Positions 32,413-43,918 of a DNA stretch of 64,000 nucleotides are shown here, piece after piece; position 1 is the stretch's first letter; each line of letters starts with the position of its first letter. The DNA is from Arthonia radiata (lineage: Eukaryota; Ascomycota; Arthoniomycetes; Arthoniales; Arthoniaceae). Both the position numbers and the translations under genes were made by a program. The DNA lies in the NCBI GenBank assembly GCA_002989075.1, contig PSQN01000006.1:744001-808000 (forward strand), given 5' to 3'. The notes under the pieces were generated by a model that saw only the letters and a list, made by a program, of their open reading frames with translations, ran no database searches and was not told the origin of the DNA.

Positions 32413-34063
32413 CTACCTCCGTCTCAAATACCAATTAAACGCCAACCCGCCTGTCTCAGCACCATACGGCGTGGGCACCTCCGCGAAGCCCGGCCCACAG
32501 ACCGGATGCCGCAGATACACTGCGCTGCAAATCGCATGATTGACCTCGAGGTACCTCGGTATAAACGCGAACGGGCTCAGATATTCCCTTGGATTCCACC
32601 TAGGACCCGCTCGTAACTTCTTGTTCCTCTCACTATCCTCCTCTTCGGGCTCCTGCGTTTGCTCCTTCTTGGGCTCCGGCTCAGGTGCTGCGCGCTGCCG
32701 CTTGATCGAATTGGAGAGATCCGTGAAGCGCGACTCCAGATCCAGGACGGCAGAGTCATTGAGCTTGTTCACTTGGCTTTGCGAGCGCCGCAGCTCTTTG
32801 ATAAACGCGCGAAAACTCTGTTTCGTAGCGCTGTTCATCGTCTTCTTCTGCTTGCCTTTGTCCACCGTCTCCCTCGTCTGGGATAGCAGATTCCGTAGCT
32901 TGCTCTTGCGTGATCGGAGCGCTGCATCATCTGACTCTGCCTCATCCAGCAGCTCTTCTTCCTCCTCAAGCTCTTTAGCGTCCTCGTCGTCGAAGGCTTC
33001 GTCGTTGGCTTCAGCGGATGCGGACGCGTTGGTGGACATGGAGCGGCTGGCGCGCTTTTGGCGAAGGGGCGGCGGGTGTCGCATGATGTTGACGTCTGTG
33101 ACCATGATCTTGCGCATGCGGCCCATGGGGCCTGCGTTTTCGCCGAGACTCCACAGTGTGCGCTCGGGTTCCACTTGGAACATGTCGCCGGGGTTGAGGA
33201 GGTAGCCTGGGTAGCGCATCTGATACTGTCAGCTCAGATCTAAACATGACTCCGTCGTACTCCGGCAAGGTTGAGCAGCAACTTTTAGTGTAGGAGATTG
33301 ACATACCTTCTGCCCATTAACCCTCACACCCCCATGCACGACAAACTGCCTCGCCTGCTTCGCACTGCTCGCGAACAACGCCCTCCACACCGCCATATCC
33401 AGCCGCCGCTCCAGCGGATGATATACCATCTGCATATACGGCGTCATCTCGTTATTCCTCAGCAACCCATACTCCAACCTCAACTTCTTCAGCTGCTCGC
33501 TCCTTAGCTTTTTCACCCAGCCCGCCCTTTCACCCTCGGCGCCCTCCCACTTCTTGCCTGTCCTCTCCACCACCGCTCTCGCATTCGGCTCCCGCTGCCG
33601 TATCACCTCGTCTATCCGCTCGTTCTCCAACCACTGCGGGAGCGGTTGTCGTCCTGAGCCGCGCCCAGAGGCTTCGTCCGACCCGTCGTGCAGGGCTAGG
33701 TACTCCGGGTTCATGGGAACCACGGCGGGCGGCCTGCGGTGGAACATGCGTGTCCATTGGCCTTCGCGGATGTGCTCGCCGTGGTACCCGCGTGTCAGGG
33801 ATTTGGCGGTCCATTTTTGCTGGAAGTAGGTGCGGTCGGCCGTGCGGGGAGGGGTCAGTCGGGAGAGGTTGTAGAGGTTTTCCTTCTTCATGTCCGCGCG
33901 GAATTTCTGCGGGTGGGTGTTAGTGGATGCTCAGGTGGATGTGTGTATGGATGGAGGGCGACATGGAAGGGCTGCGCGTGAATCGGAGGAGCGAGAGGAG
34001 GAAGCTTACAAAACGCTTTAAGCGATGGAATTTGACGCGCCTGGGCTGCTTGAGTGGGGGCAT
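32413..34063 (-). CDS. NAM9: Mitochondrial small-subunit ribosomal protein uS4m (Nam9)
   Basis: Three exons (34010-34063, 33307-33906, 32413-33219) with introns of 103 and 87 nt give 486 residues, the usual size for fungal Nam9. It is a component of the mitoribosomal small subunit. The start MPPLKQPRRVKFHRLKRFKF is basic and joins the second exon in frame. The S4 RNA-binding domain spans about residues 182-232 (ERRLDMAVWRALFASSAKQA ... VHGGVRVNGQKMRYPGYLLN). The following ~150 residues are an acidic, low-complexity insertion (ELEEEEELLDEAESDD) typical of fungal mitochondrial S4. The C-terminus (PREYLSPFAFIPRYLEVNHA ... YLRHPVCGPGFAEVPTPYG) is the conserved fungal tail. Identification is firm. 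Confidence 0.92.
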
Positions 34064-34249
34064 TGCGGCGGCGTGGATGTAAGACGTGAGTGTGCAGTGA
34101 AGTTTGATATTGGAGTTTGAGATGGATTCAATGTCAAATAGAACAGGCTTGGTATATGTGGCACATTAGATGCGTCTGCATGGCTATGGAAATGTTATGA
34201 ATCTAATGTGCCAGACCCAGCCCCTTTTTATTCGCCTCTCATCGTAGCT

Positions 34250-35671
34250 TCACAGCGGCGTCCACACCTCAACAACCTCCCTCCGCTGCTCAACCTCATG
34301 TCCTGACAAATGCCCAAACACCTCCGGCACTCGATCAGCAGGGCAAAACCGCCTTCCCTGCCTAACCGCATCCGCAAACTTCAACTCCAATCTCCCCTTC
34401 TGTCTCAGTATCGCCTCCCACCCATCGCTCTCCCCGTAACTAAGATCCATATTCTCATCTCCCCGCATATTCTCGAAAACAACCGTCGCTCTCTCTTCCT
34501 CACGCGTATAACTCTCCATCCAATAACCACAGCAGGTCAAGTCCTTAGACCTCGTGCGCCAGATGCACTCGCCAAAGACACATCTCCGGTGCAGCGAGAT
34601 ATCATCATCCACACTCCGCGCAAGCCCCAGCACTTCCAATCTCCACCTATCCCAAAACGCCAGCCCCATCCTCCTCATAAAATCGTCACTAGGCAGCGGC
34701 ACAACACCGTGCTCCGCGGCGCAGACGGCGAAGTACCACGAACCCGAAGGTAACTCACCACTGTCTATTCCATCATTTAGGGTATTCGTGCAGTGATCCA
34801 GCAGCCGTTGCGCGAGCTGTGGCTGGGTCGTCGACTGCGCTGATGTGGACACATGTAAGCCGGAAAGCAGTTCTGTGAGGCGCTGGTCCACGGCACGTCG
34901 ACCGTCGTGCCCCATAATGCACCCATAGCCCCCCGTGAGCGCTTCATGATATTCCAGATAATTGTAGGCACAGTACATACTGTCCAACTCCCACGGCTGC
35001 AATGTCGCCAGATGTGCTTTCGCGAGTCGTATACCGTAAGCGCTGGACTCCTGAGCTGTTGTCTCATCATCCCCTTTACCCGGAACCAGCAGCCTACCGC
35101 AGATCTTGAAGTTCAGTAGAGCTCGCCGTGCGCGGAGACGTTCAGTATTCGAGAAAGACGGGTTTGGCAGGGAGGGGACGGGAGGAGGCAACTCCAGACA
35201 AACACTCTCCCACGGCTCGGCGACGCAGTGACTGTAGTGCGCGATGCGGTGGAGCCATTCGTGGTGCGTGCGGAGGCATTCGGTCGAAAGTTTCTCAATG
35301 TCGGTGAGGTCTTTGGCGAGATGGAAGAGGGTTAGGAAGGGTTGTACCAAAGCGGTTTGGAGCGCGGAAGAGCTGTTCAGGAGGTGGGCATAAGAACGGA
35401 TGGGGACTGGTTGTGCTACCTGTAGCAAGATGCATATGAGTTCGCGTGTTCCGTTGAATTGCGGGTAAGTGAGCAGGGTTTCGAGGATCGGGGTGGGCTT
35501 ACTGTTGAAGGTGCGGAAGGCGGATGCGGATGCTTGGATGAAGTTGAGGAGGGAGTGTATGTCGGTGAGGTTGTTGAGGATTATCAGGGTGATTTCGTGT
35601 GGTAAGTCGGTGCTGTTGTGGGGTTTCGGCGATGGGGTTGGGGTTGGTCGGAGAGGATTTGGATTTGCCAT
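34250..35671 (-). CDS. Hypothetical protein with F-box-like N-terminus
   Basis: A single uninterrupted frame of 473 residues. After a proline-rich start (MANPNPLRPTPTPSPKPHNS), residues ~22-60 read DLPHEITLIILNNLTDIHSL ... FIQASASAFRTF, which has the leucine/proline spacing of a degenerate F-box. The rest has no domain I recognise; several cysteines occur in the block RRCVFGECIW ... DLTCCGYW. It may be a distant member of the fungal F-box repertoire like the two genes at 27-31 kb, but it does not share their RxLWNDYA block. Substrate and localisation are unknown. Confidence 0.7.
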   Translation of the reverse strand: MANPNPLRPTPTPSPKPHNSTDLPHEITLIILNNLTDIHSLLNFIQASASAFRTFNSKPTPILETLLTYPQFNGTRELICILLQVAQPVPIRSYAHLLNSSSALQTALVQPFLTLFHLAKDLTDIEKLSTECLRTHHEWLHRIAHYSHCVAEPWESVCLELPPPVPSLPNPSFSNTERLRARRALLNFKICGRLLVPGKGDDETTAQESSAYGIRLAKAHLATLQPWELDSMYCAYNYLEYHEALTGGYGCIMGHDGRRAVDQRLTELLSGLHVSTSAQSTTQPQLAQRLLDHCTNTLNDGIDSGELPSGSWYFAVCAAEHGVVPLPSDDFMRRMGLAFWDRWRLEVLGLARSVDDDISLHRRCVFGECIWRTRSKDLTCCGYWMESYTREEERATVVFENMRGDENMDLSYGESDGWEAILRQKGRLELKFADAVRQGRRFCPADRVPEVFGHLSGHEVEQRREVVEVWTPL

Positions 35672-36398
35672 GTCTGTTGGACAAGGCGAGAGGGGTCGGA
35701 TAGTGTGAGTTGATCGATGTATAGCAGAGCTATATTATTACTGCTGTTGACACCACTATCGCGTCGCTCTGTTTGTCGTATGGACTACGAGATGTTGCGT
35801 GCTCAGACTGTGATATCCAAGTCAGCTCCTCCAGGCGCCAGGCAGACGTTGAACTCGTTGGCTTTGACATTTAAGCAGCAATGAATGAAGTCCCGAGTAC
35901 CTTGTTGTGCATGTTTGGATGTCTCGCGGGCCATTTGGGGATCCTTTGCCTGGCAACCCCTTCGCCTCGAGGAAGATACCAAAGCTAGGCGTGTGCGGCG
36001 ACGTTCAATGGGAGAGCACAGTATGTTAAGGAGGAGGAGGCGTTTTCTAGACAATCATGATTCATGTTTACATCTCCGCCCGACCTGCCAACCCGAGAGG
36101 AGAGTAGGCCGTGTATGTGGTGATGTGTGTATGTCGATATACAAGCCCAAGTACTCGACTTAGTGGTAGCGGTAGTGACTGTGGCGCTTTCCCCTCGGAC
36201 TCCAAACCTATCACGGCAACCGTGATGATTGCCATCGACCCCTCCCCAGATCTCTCTGCTTTTTCCTTCCACCTTTGACGTCTCCCCCGGCCTTCGCTCT
36301 ACCACCCAGAAGCACACGGGCCCCTTCCTGGCCACATCCACGCATCTTCTCAACAGATCCTTCTCTCTCATCCACCAACCTCGCTTCTCGTCATCCTC
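35672..36398. other. Intergenic region, nothing supported
   Basis: 727 bp between two minus-strand genes. Small open frames occur on both strands but overlap one another. No repeat or RNA gene recognised. Confidence 0.4.
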
Positions 36399-39300
36399 TT
36401 AAGTATAACTCCTCATCGCATCCTCGTATCCCGTCCCACCCTTCAAATCCTTCTCGAAGCTCTCACCAACAACCAGCACACGCTTGATATGCACCATCCC
36501 CAGGCGCTCCCCGGTATTCACCGCCAGCGCTTGCGCAGTCCTCACCGCGTTCTTGATCTGCCGACCGTTGAGATTCTTGCGGGCAAGGACATCATAGTCC
36601 TCTTCACTGAAAGATGGCGCCTGACCCTCGACCTTAGCCTCCATACCCGCAACCTTCGACAAAAACATCTTCCACACAGCTCGCTTGGCCTTGGTGGTGA
36701 GCTCGCCGTAGCGCAGCGCGATGTGGATACGGGACTGGAAGGCGTCGTCGAAGGTCTCGACGCGGTTGGTGGTCAGGAAGAGGATACCCTGGAAGTATTC
36801 GAGAAGACGTAAGAAGATTGAGACGAGCGCGTTACGGTGGATGTCGTGGACCTCGCGGCGCTCTAGGAAAACGTCGGCTTCGTCAAGGAGGAGGACCGCA
36901 CCCCAGGAGTGAGCGATGTCGAGTATCTTTTGAAGTTCCGCCTCGAGCATGCGAGGATCGGTACCGAGCTCGCCGGCGGAGACCATGTAGAGTGGGCACT
37001 TGAGGAGTTCGGCGATACCCTCGGCCGTGAGCGTTTTACCTGTACCAGGCGGGCCGTGGAGGACAGCGACGAGGCCTTTGCCCTTGCCTTGCACGACGTC
37101 GTCAATAGTCTTGGCAGCGTGGAATTTATGAGACTCAACCAGTGCCTTGACGATGGTCTTTTGAGTCTCTGGCAACACCAATGAGTCGAACGCGCCTTCG
37201 TTCCACTCAATGTCGTGGACGCCATTCAGAGAGAACTCAAGCCAGAGCTTTTCGGAGAAAGCGAAGCCAAGGACGACAGGTGAGGCGATGAGGAGTTCCT
37301 CCTCAGAAAACTCGTGCTTCGTCTCGGCACCCTCAGGCAACTGCTCCATGCTCTCGACGCGGACTTCTTTGCCGTTCTCGTCGATGGGAACCTCGACAAT
37401 GTGAAGCTTCTTGTCTTTATCGATGACAGCCTTGAACTTGGTGTCACGGACGGGCTTGAAGCCGTCCTCACCGCCTTCTGGCTCATCCTCGTCCGAGTCG
37501 CCACCACCGCAGCCGCAGGAGCTCTCGTCATCGGAATCCTGGCCTGGCAGCTCATCTGGATCTTTACGCTTAATGAGCGAGATCGGGTAATTCGGGTTGA
37601 TACGGCGGAAAATGGCAGGGTCGATCATGATGCGGCCGTTGATATTGACCTTGGCGACGTTGCGCTTCTTCTTCATAAAAGCAAGACCCTTGTGGAAGCG
37701 GTAGTTCATGCCTTCCATACCGACGAAGCGCTTTCCGCGCTCAACGAGCTGCTTCTTGACGCCATCCGGATCTTTGTGGAACTTCAATGGGTATGTTGTT
37801 AGAGATGTGATCTTGCGAGGACCCTTGAAAGACTCAATGTCGCATTCGAAGTCGCCGAGACCAAACTGCTTGCCATCATATTCCAGGTATTGTCCCTCGA
37901 CACAGTACCAGTCACCGCGCATGAAGCTGCTTTCCCTGTTGGCATAGTCCACCTTGAAGGCGCGCGGTTCATCAGCGGCGCCGTAGGTATTTGTGAAGGC
38001 TATTGAGTTGGGCTTGAAGAGCGCCCAGATCAGATCAAAAGTGATGTTGCCCGCTTCGAGCATGGGGTACAAAGTCTTCTTGGTCTCCGAGTAGTCATCA
38101 TCCAGGTACGTCAACAAGAGTTTGCACTCTGCACGCATGCGCTTGATCCGCCGCTGGACTTTCCGCTTCTTTTCGGTCTTCAAGCGAGCCTTCAACGTCT
38201 TCTTGGCATGGCTGCGAATCTCCTCAAGATACAAGAAGAGCATGTTAGGATCGACCTTTGGGGATCGTCAGTACACTCTGGAGCTGAGTGATGGTAGATC
38301 TTTACTCACGCTTGGCTGGTCTTCGACAAGTGAGACGCTCTTAACGTCCTTCATGACCTCTTGTAGCGCGTCTCGAAGGATCTTGGACTTGATGTCGACA
38401 ACAGTGTTCTTATACTTGTTCTCCCAGTCAAACTTCCTTCGCACGTTGAAGATGAACTCATCGAACTCGTCTTCTTGATCTTCAGCAGTCTCTGTGAGCT
38501 TGTAATTGTGTATCGAGCCTGGATTGTGTTAGCTGTTCACGTCGAGCAACTGAGCCCAGCTCGAAGACATACTGTCCCATAGCTGATCAACACGCTTGTA
38601 CTCCAAGGTGCTCGCACGCTTCCCAACCTTCTTCTTCTTCTTCTTGCTCTTTGACTTCTTCTTAGTGCCGCCTTGAGCAGTGGAACGGCGCTGATTACCC
38701 AGCATCTTAGCCCAGTCAAGGCCGCCGGCACCACCTAGGCCACCCGCGCCATAACCGCCTGTAGCCGCACGACCAGTCCCGCGGCCGGTACCCATTCTCA
38801 TGGCGGCCAGCTGCTTCATCAGGGCATTGTTGCTAAGCGGGTCTGTCTCTTCCTCTGCTGGCTCTTCTTCCTCCTCTACCTCCTCCTCGGCTTCCTCCTC
38901 GCGACGTGATCGCCGACCCTTGCCCTTCTTGCGTCTACGTGGGCTCTCATAATCAGACTCCGATTCGCCCGATTCAGATTCAGAGTCTTCCGACTCAGAA
39001 GAGCTCGACTCAGAACTAGACTCTCGCTTCTTGCTCTTGCGGCTCTTACCCTTGTCATGTTTCTTAGGTGGATGGCGCCGACGATTCCGACGCTTCCGCT
39101 TTGCGTCTTCAGCCGATGACTCTTCAGATGAGGACGAGCTGCTGTCGGAACCGTCGGCGTCCTCGGTTTCAGGGGAGCTCTCGGCAGACTTGTCGCCCTT
39201 CTTACCCTTCTTCTTCTGCTTTGACTTGGCCTTCTTGTGCTTTTTGGGGTTCTTGCACTCGGACTTCTTTTCGGCCACGTCAGTCAGCTGAGCCGCATCC

Positions 39301-39542
39301 TTGGTGGGGGCGTCAAGCTGGGCAGTGTTGGACTGCTGCTCGTCTTGCTTGAGCGGCTCGGTATGGTCTGCGGGTTGACCTGTCGTTGCCGTGTCCATGG
39401 TTTGGTGAAGTTGATCAGCGGTCACCTCATGTGGGCTAGACGCACCGCTGTCGGAGGGAGTTAGGACGGGATGGGTGCTGGGGGAGTTGGAGTTGGTTGA
39501 GCTGTTAGCTTGAGAGTGAACAGAGCGAGATGCTTCGCTCAT
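36399..39542 (-). CDS. Large AAA+ ATPase with disordered charged N-terminus
   Basis: Three exons (38573-39542, 38310-38518, 36399-38255), both introns 54 nt, encode 1011 residues. Residues 1-~310 are low-complexity: Ser/Thr-rich, then lysine-rich (KKHKKAKSKQKKKGKKG), a serine/glutamate block and an acidic block. Next comes an N-terminal domain typical of fungal AAA proteins of the DUF7025 kind (YPMLEAGNITFDLIWALFKP ... VDYANRESSFMRGDWYCVEG), then a single AAA+ module. Walker A is GPPGTGKT (about residue 796), Walker B is LLLDEAD (about 850), and sensor/arginine elements lie in TTNRVETFDDAFQSRIH. Catalytic motifs are intact. Such proteins are abundant in filamentous fungi and mostly uncharacterised; a remodelling role is inferred only from the fold. 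The CGCGGG segment is a possible metal-binding or flexible loop. Confidence 0.87.
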
Positions 39543-40489
39543 GAAACGGTAATGATGCTGCGGGATGATATGAATTGGATGAGATGAAGACTCAGGTGGC
39601 GAAGTAAGAAAAGAATGGTGAGAGGGCAGAAAATCGTCAGGTGTTCAGGCCGCCTTCAGACGATGCAAGCTATCGATAGCGGCACAGAAAGGCAGGCTTC
39701 CACGCGAGTCATGAACCAGCTCTGAGTCAACTCTCTGAGACTTCACTGCTCACGTAGCAAGTAGGAAAGTTGACGGTGTCGATGTGGGAGGTACAAAGTG
39801 ACTATGGGACATGAAGACGAACTGGATGCAGGCGGAAAGGCCTGAGATATTTCAACGGCGGCTGATCTCACTGGACCTGCAGCGAGCCGCGCAACCTGTC
39901 CGCACCGTCAGCTCCGAAGGATCTCTGGGCTCACTCGCAAGCCGTCGTATTGTTAGTAATTGCGGCGAGGACGAACATGTTAGATCCTTGGTCAGTTTGA
40001 TCAATGCGGACCGCAAGCCACAAGCACGCACAAGAGTAATACAAATTTCTGAAGGCTCGAGTTTTCTCCAATCATTCATCTAGTAAGCATGCTTCAGTCT
40101 AATCCTCAAGCGACAATGAAAGAAACAATCCGGCAAGCTGCCGCAACGCGCCTTCTGCGCCTCATGCTCGCTATTGATAAGGGCAACCCGAAAAGGTGCA
40201 TCAAAGCCACACTCGGCTTGGGTTGACAAAGGCGTTCATGACGCTAAATGCCTGAAACGCAAACACTCATGCCAGTCTTGATATTTGTGTTTGAGTACTT
40301 CTGATCCATCATTTCCCCCGCCAATTTGATTTGAAGCACCTCAATCCCATTTCTCTTGCCCCCTTCACATGTGCAAATTGCACGGGTGCCTCCAAGTGAC
40401 TGTGCTTTCAGGCCTTGAACAGCTTCCCATGCGCTGCCGTCGAACACCATCATTGTCAACGTGGGCCTGGTGCTCGTCTCATGATCCCA
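39543..40489. other. Intergenic region, nothing supported
   Basis: About 950 bp between the AAA+ gene start and the Pom33-like gene stop, both on the minus strand. The part next to 39542 should contain the AAA+ promoter. No coding frame, repeat or RNA gene that I can support. Confidence 0.4.
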
Positions 40490-41374
40490 CTATTGCGCCT
40501 TCTTTGGCTGCGCGCCCGCTTGCCTCGCCGCGCGGTTAAAGTCGGTCGCGTCGACTCCCTGGCGGATGCCACCCTTAGCTTGTTCCCAGACGTTCTTGGC
40601 TGCTGGAGGTGTATTGGGGTTCGCAAGAGTATTGTCGATGCGGGCCGTCATCTGAGTGATGGCATTCTGCATGAAGCTGCTCTGAGAGTAGCGTGCGCGG
40701 AAGAAGACGGTGTAGACGATGAGCAGGATCCAGGAACCGCGGGTGAACAAAATTGCTGACAACAGGATGCGGAACCACAGCACAATCTCAAGAAAGGCGA
40801 CCATCGTCATGCTAGTATCGTAGTAGTCTCTCACGAAGCGACCCATCATCTCAGACAACCCAGACGGTTTCGCACCGGCAGGCTGCGGCTGAATGGTTGG
40901 CAGCAGATTCGAGCGCGTGTAGGAAGCCACGTGGAACAGGGCGTACACCGCGAGGGGAGCGAGTGCGAGCGGTACCTGGAAGGAGAACAGCCAGATGATG
41001 GACATGACTGAACGGCGTCAGTAGCTACCGCAGTGCAGAGATGGGAACGGAGTGGGTGCACACGTACTCAAATACTGAACATTCTCGTCCGCCACTAGTG
41101 CCAGTGGAGACTGGCCGCCCTTGCCTTGACGCGCACGGGCGCGATAAGACTTGTAGACTACAATGCTGTAGGTGACAGCTGCGGCCACGTAGGCGGTGCG
41201 GTAGTTGAAGCGAGCCCATCCGCTAGCGGTCTTGAAGGTGATGTATGTCAGGCCATAGCACAATGCACACATGAGCATGGTGACATGACCACAGAACCAG
41301 GCGAACTGAAGAGTCTCGGCCAGAGCCATCAGACGCTGGGGCAGAGGCATGTCTGCTGGCGGGGGAGGAGCCAT
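40490..41374 (-). CDS. Pom33/Tts1/TMEM33-family membrane protein
   Basis: Two exons (41068-41374, 40490-41007) with a 60-nt intron (GTACGT, CTACTGAC branch, CAG) give 274 residues. The joined sequence reads DENVQYLIMSIIWLFSFQVP, conserved in the family. Several hydrophobic segments are visible (FAWFCGHVTMLMCALCYGLT, TAYVAAAVTYSIVVY, LALAPLAVYALFHVA, FLEIVLWFRILLSAILF, GSWILLIVYTVFF). They are followed by a helical cytosolic end (AITQMTARIDNTLANPNTPP). Yeast Pom33/Per33 and fission yeast Tts1 shape the ER and the nuclear envelope and help nuclear pore distribution; that role is inferred here. Length matches the family. Confidence 0.88.
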
Positions 41375-42253
41375 CTTGGACGTGTGAGAGAGGTTTCGAT
41401 AGAGTCGGGTGTTGTCTCAAGAATATATGGACCTTGTTGGACTCTGAGTAGAATATCAGCTGTGGAATGGAGCAAGACGTGGAAGTAGAGAAGCGAGAGG
41501 AGGGAGAGAAAGGTGTCGTGCGCAGGCAGCACAGAGTTTGTTGCAGTCGGAGAAGCTACTAACCAGATGAATGCGTGCGGAAAGAGCTGAGCTATTTCCA
41601 AATAGATTGCTAAATTCTGATGGAGGCAACAGCGACGCAACAGTTGCGGACCAGCTCTGAGATGCGATTTTCAGGAGCAAGACTGCGATGTGCTGAGATT
41701 GAGAAGCAAGCAAGCAAGAGTTGGAGGTGATTGTGCGCGGGCTGGAAAACAAGCCACCAGTGATGCAATGTTTCCAACCACTACCTTGAGCTTGGACCAC
41801 CACAATCACGTGTTATCTAATCTATGGAGTACCGGTGATGATGGATCGGTCTTACACAGTTCAACAGCTTCTCGATGCACACAAAACGCTCTCACTCTTT
41901 CGGGCGAAGAAGATCATATTAGAAAGACTCCAGGCAATACATTACAGAGAAGTCAACGCATCACCATCCGTCGGCTCCCGGCTTCAAACCTTCCCTGTCA
42001 CAGCCAGAGGTATCTGAACAACCAAGACTCAACCAATTCCCACAACGCAAATTCTGGACCGAGCGGAAGGTGTACACGTGAACGTCGTAGAATGCCGGTT
42101 AATAGCGACGGGCGGGTAAAGGTTGCACTGAGGGGTATTGCGAAAATTCCTGGAGACGTAGAGGAGCTTGATGAGTAGTTGTAGTGACTGTGGGCGTAAT
42201 TCGGATAATGGTGCAGGTGGCAGACGGAAGCAAGCCAAAGGACGAGCCCTCAA
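41375..42253. other. Intergenic region, nothing supported
   Basis: About 880 bp between the Pom33-like start and the septin stop. A + frame at 41690-42178 is open but unlike any protein I know. The septin gene's 3' flank and the Pom33 promoter lie here. Confidence 0.4.
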
Positions 42254-43918
42254 TCATCCACGGATAGAGAACCCTTTCCTCTTCGTTCCCTCCTTCTCCA
42301 TCGGCCGTCCGCTCTCGATGCGCTGTCTCTTCTCCTCCAGCTCTAAGCGTTGCCTCTCCAGCTGGTCTTTCATGTCTCTATGACGGGCGTACAGCTCATC
42401 CTCGCTCTGCTTGAGTTTGCTTTCTTTCTCAGCCACCTTCTGTTGGAAGACCATTTTCATCTCCATCTCCATCTTCTGCAACTTCTGCTCATGCAATGAA
42501 CGCTCCTCCTCCTGCTTCACAGATGGGTTGATTTCCTTGAACACACTATGGTCTTGCGCAACGCCCATGGTCGTCAGTTTGTCGGATCTGTAGTTCTCGT
42601 ACAAGAAGTTGTTGGTGTGCTCCTTGAGCTCTTCCATGTGAGTGCGGATAAGCATCTGTCGAAGCTTGACAAAATCGCAGTGATCTTCATTGTCGACTTC
42701 GATGACACCCCAGGGGTAGCGACGGCCGCGTACTCTCTTTCCTTCCGCGTTCCCAACTTCGCTGTTCGCGCCGACAATTGCGAACGGGACTTTCGAAAGA
42801 ATCTCCGAATTCTCCGCGATCGTCTCTTCGTCATCTAGCTCGTACTTTGGACCTTCGAAGATGTGAATGGAGTGATAGTGGATATCTGAGAGGATCTGTA
42901 AAACATCAGCAGGCGGTTTTGGTGGGGTTGTAATGTGCACTCACTCTTTGCTTAAATGCCGAAATCTCCTCGTCGGTCAACGTGTCGGACTTGGCAATGA
43001 CTGGGATGAGATTGACCCTAGTGTGAAGACGGCGCATCACCTCCACGTCCAATGGCTTCAGCGAGTGGCCTGTGGGCTGGATGAAATAGACACAAGCGTG
43101 CACACGGTTGTCGACGATGTTCATGCGGTTGATCTTGTTTTCAGCATCCAAGTATGCATCAAAGCGCTGCTCAATGTTCTGAACAATGGGCTGCCATGAG
43201 TCATCGTTGTTGACGAAGTCTCCAAAACCTGGCGTATCGACGACGGTCAAGCGAAGGCGCACACCATTCTCTTCGATATCAGCACTGATGGATTGGATGG
43301 ATACCGTCTTGGGAATGATGTCAAGACTAGGGCCCTTGCGCTCCTTTGGCGGGTATAAAGACGTGTTGAATAAGGTATTGACCAGAGTAGACTTCCCGAG
43401 ACCAGATTCACCTATGTTCAATCAGCGACGTGTCTCCGATGTGTGAGACGCGCAGACATACCAACGACCATGACATTGAAATTGAAGCCTTTGCGAACAC
43501 TCTTGCGGTGCCACTGATTGGGCAAGTTTGCGAATCCGACATAGCCAGTCAACTTTCTCCGCACCACATTTCGAGAATCCGAAGCCGCAGCAGCAGCCGC
43601 TTTTGGATCCTTGTGGGCCGATGATGCGGGCTGGCCGGAGTTCCCGGTCGTTGGAGACTTATTATCTGCAAAGGGAGTGGCGGGCTTCCCATTGGGCATG
43701 CCCGAGGTATTTGCGGGGGAAGGTGACGGGCGCGCGGGCGGTGCGCTTGTTGGAGGGCCACTGGCAGCTCCGGTTGCTAACAAAGTATGTAAGCGCTAAT
43801 GCCTTGACGACGCAGATGATGGCCGAAGGGTTTTCGAGCGATGATTGAGACCGGCGCTTGGCCCAGGGAGTGGATTCGGGGCGTGCCATGCAAGGAAGGA
43901 GCTGTTGGACATACCCAT
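42254..43918 (-). CDS. aspB: Septin, Cdc3/AspB group
   Basis: Septins form heteropolymeric filaments at septa and branch points. Four coding exons: 43915-43918 (only ATGG), 43462-43776, 42945-43411 and 42254-42895, with introns of 138, 50 and 49 nt, give 475 residues. The N-terminus is Pro/Ala/Ser-rich, then comes the polybasic [20 protein letters not shown]. The GTPase domain has G1 GESGLGKST (about residue 107), G3 DTPGFGDF and G4 AKSD, then the septin-unique block [20 protein letters not shown]. The last ~80 residues form a coiled coil ([20 protein letters not shown] ... [20 protein letters not shown]). The coiled coil and N-terminal extension point to the Cdc3/AspB class. The minute first coding exon is inferred from a GTATGT donor right after ATGG and frame agreement with the TTAG acceptor. 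Confidence 0.9.
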
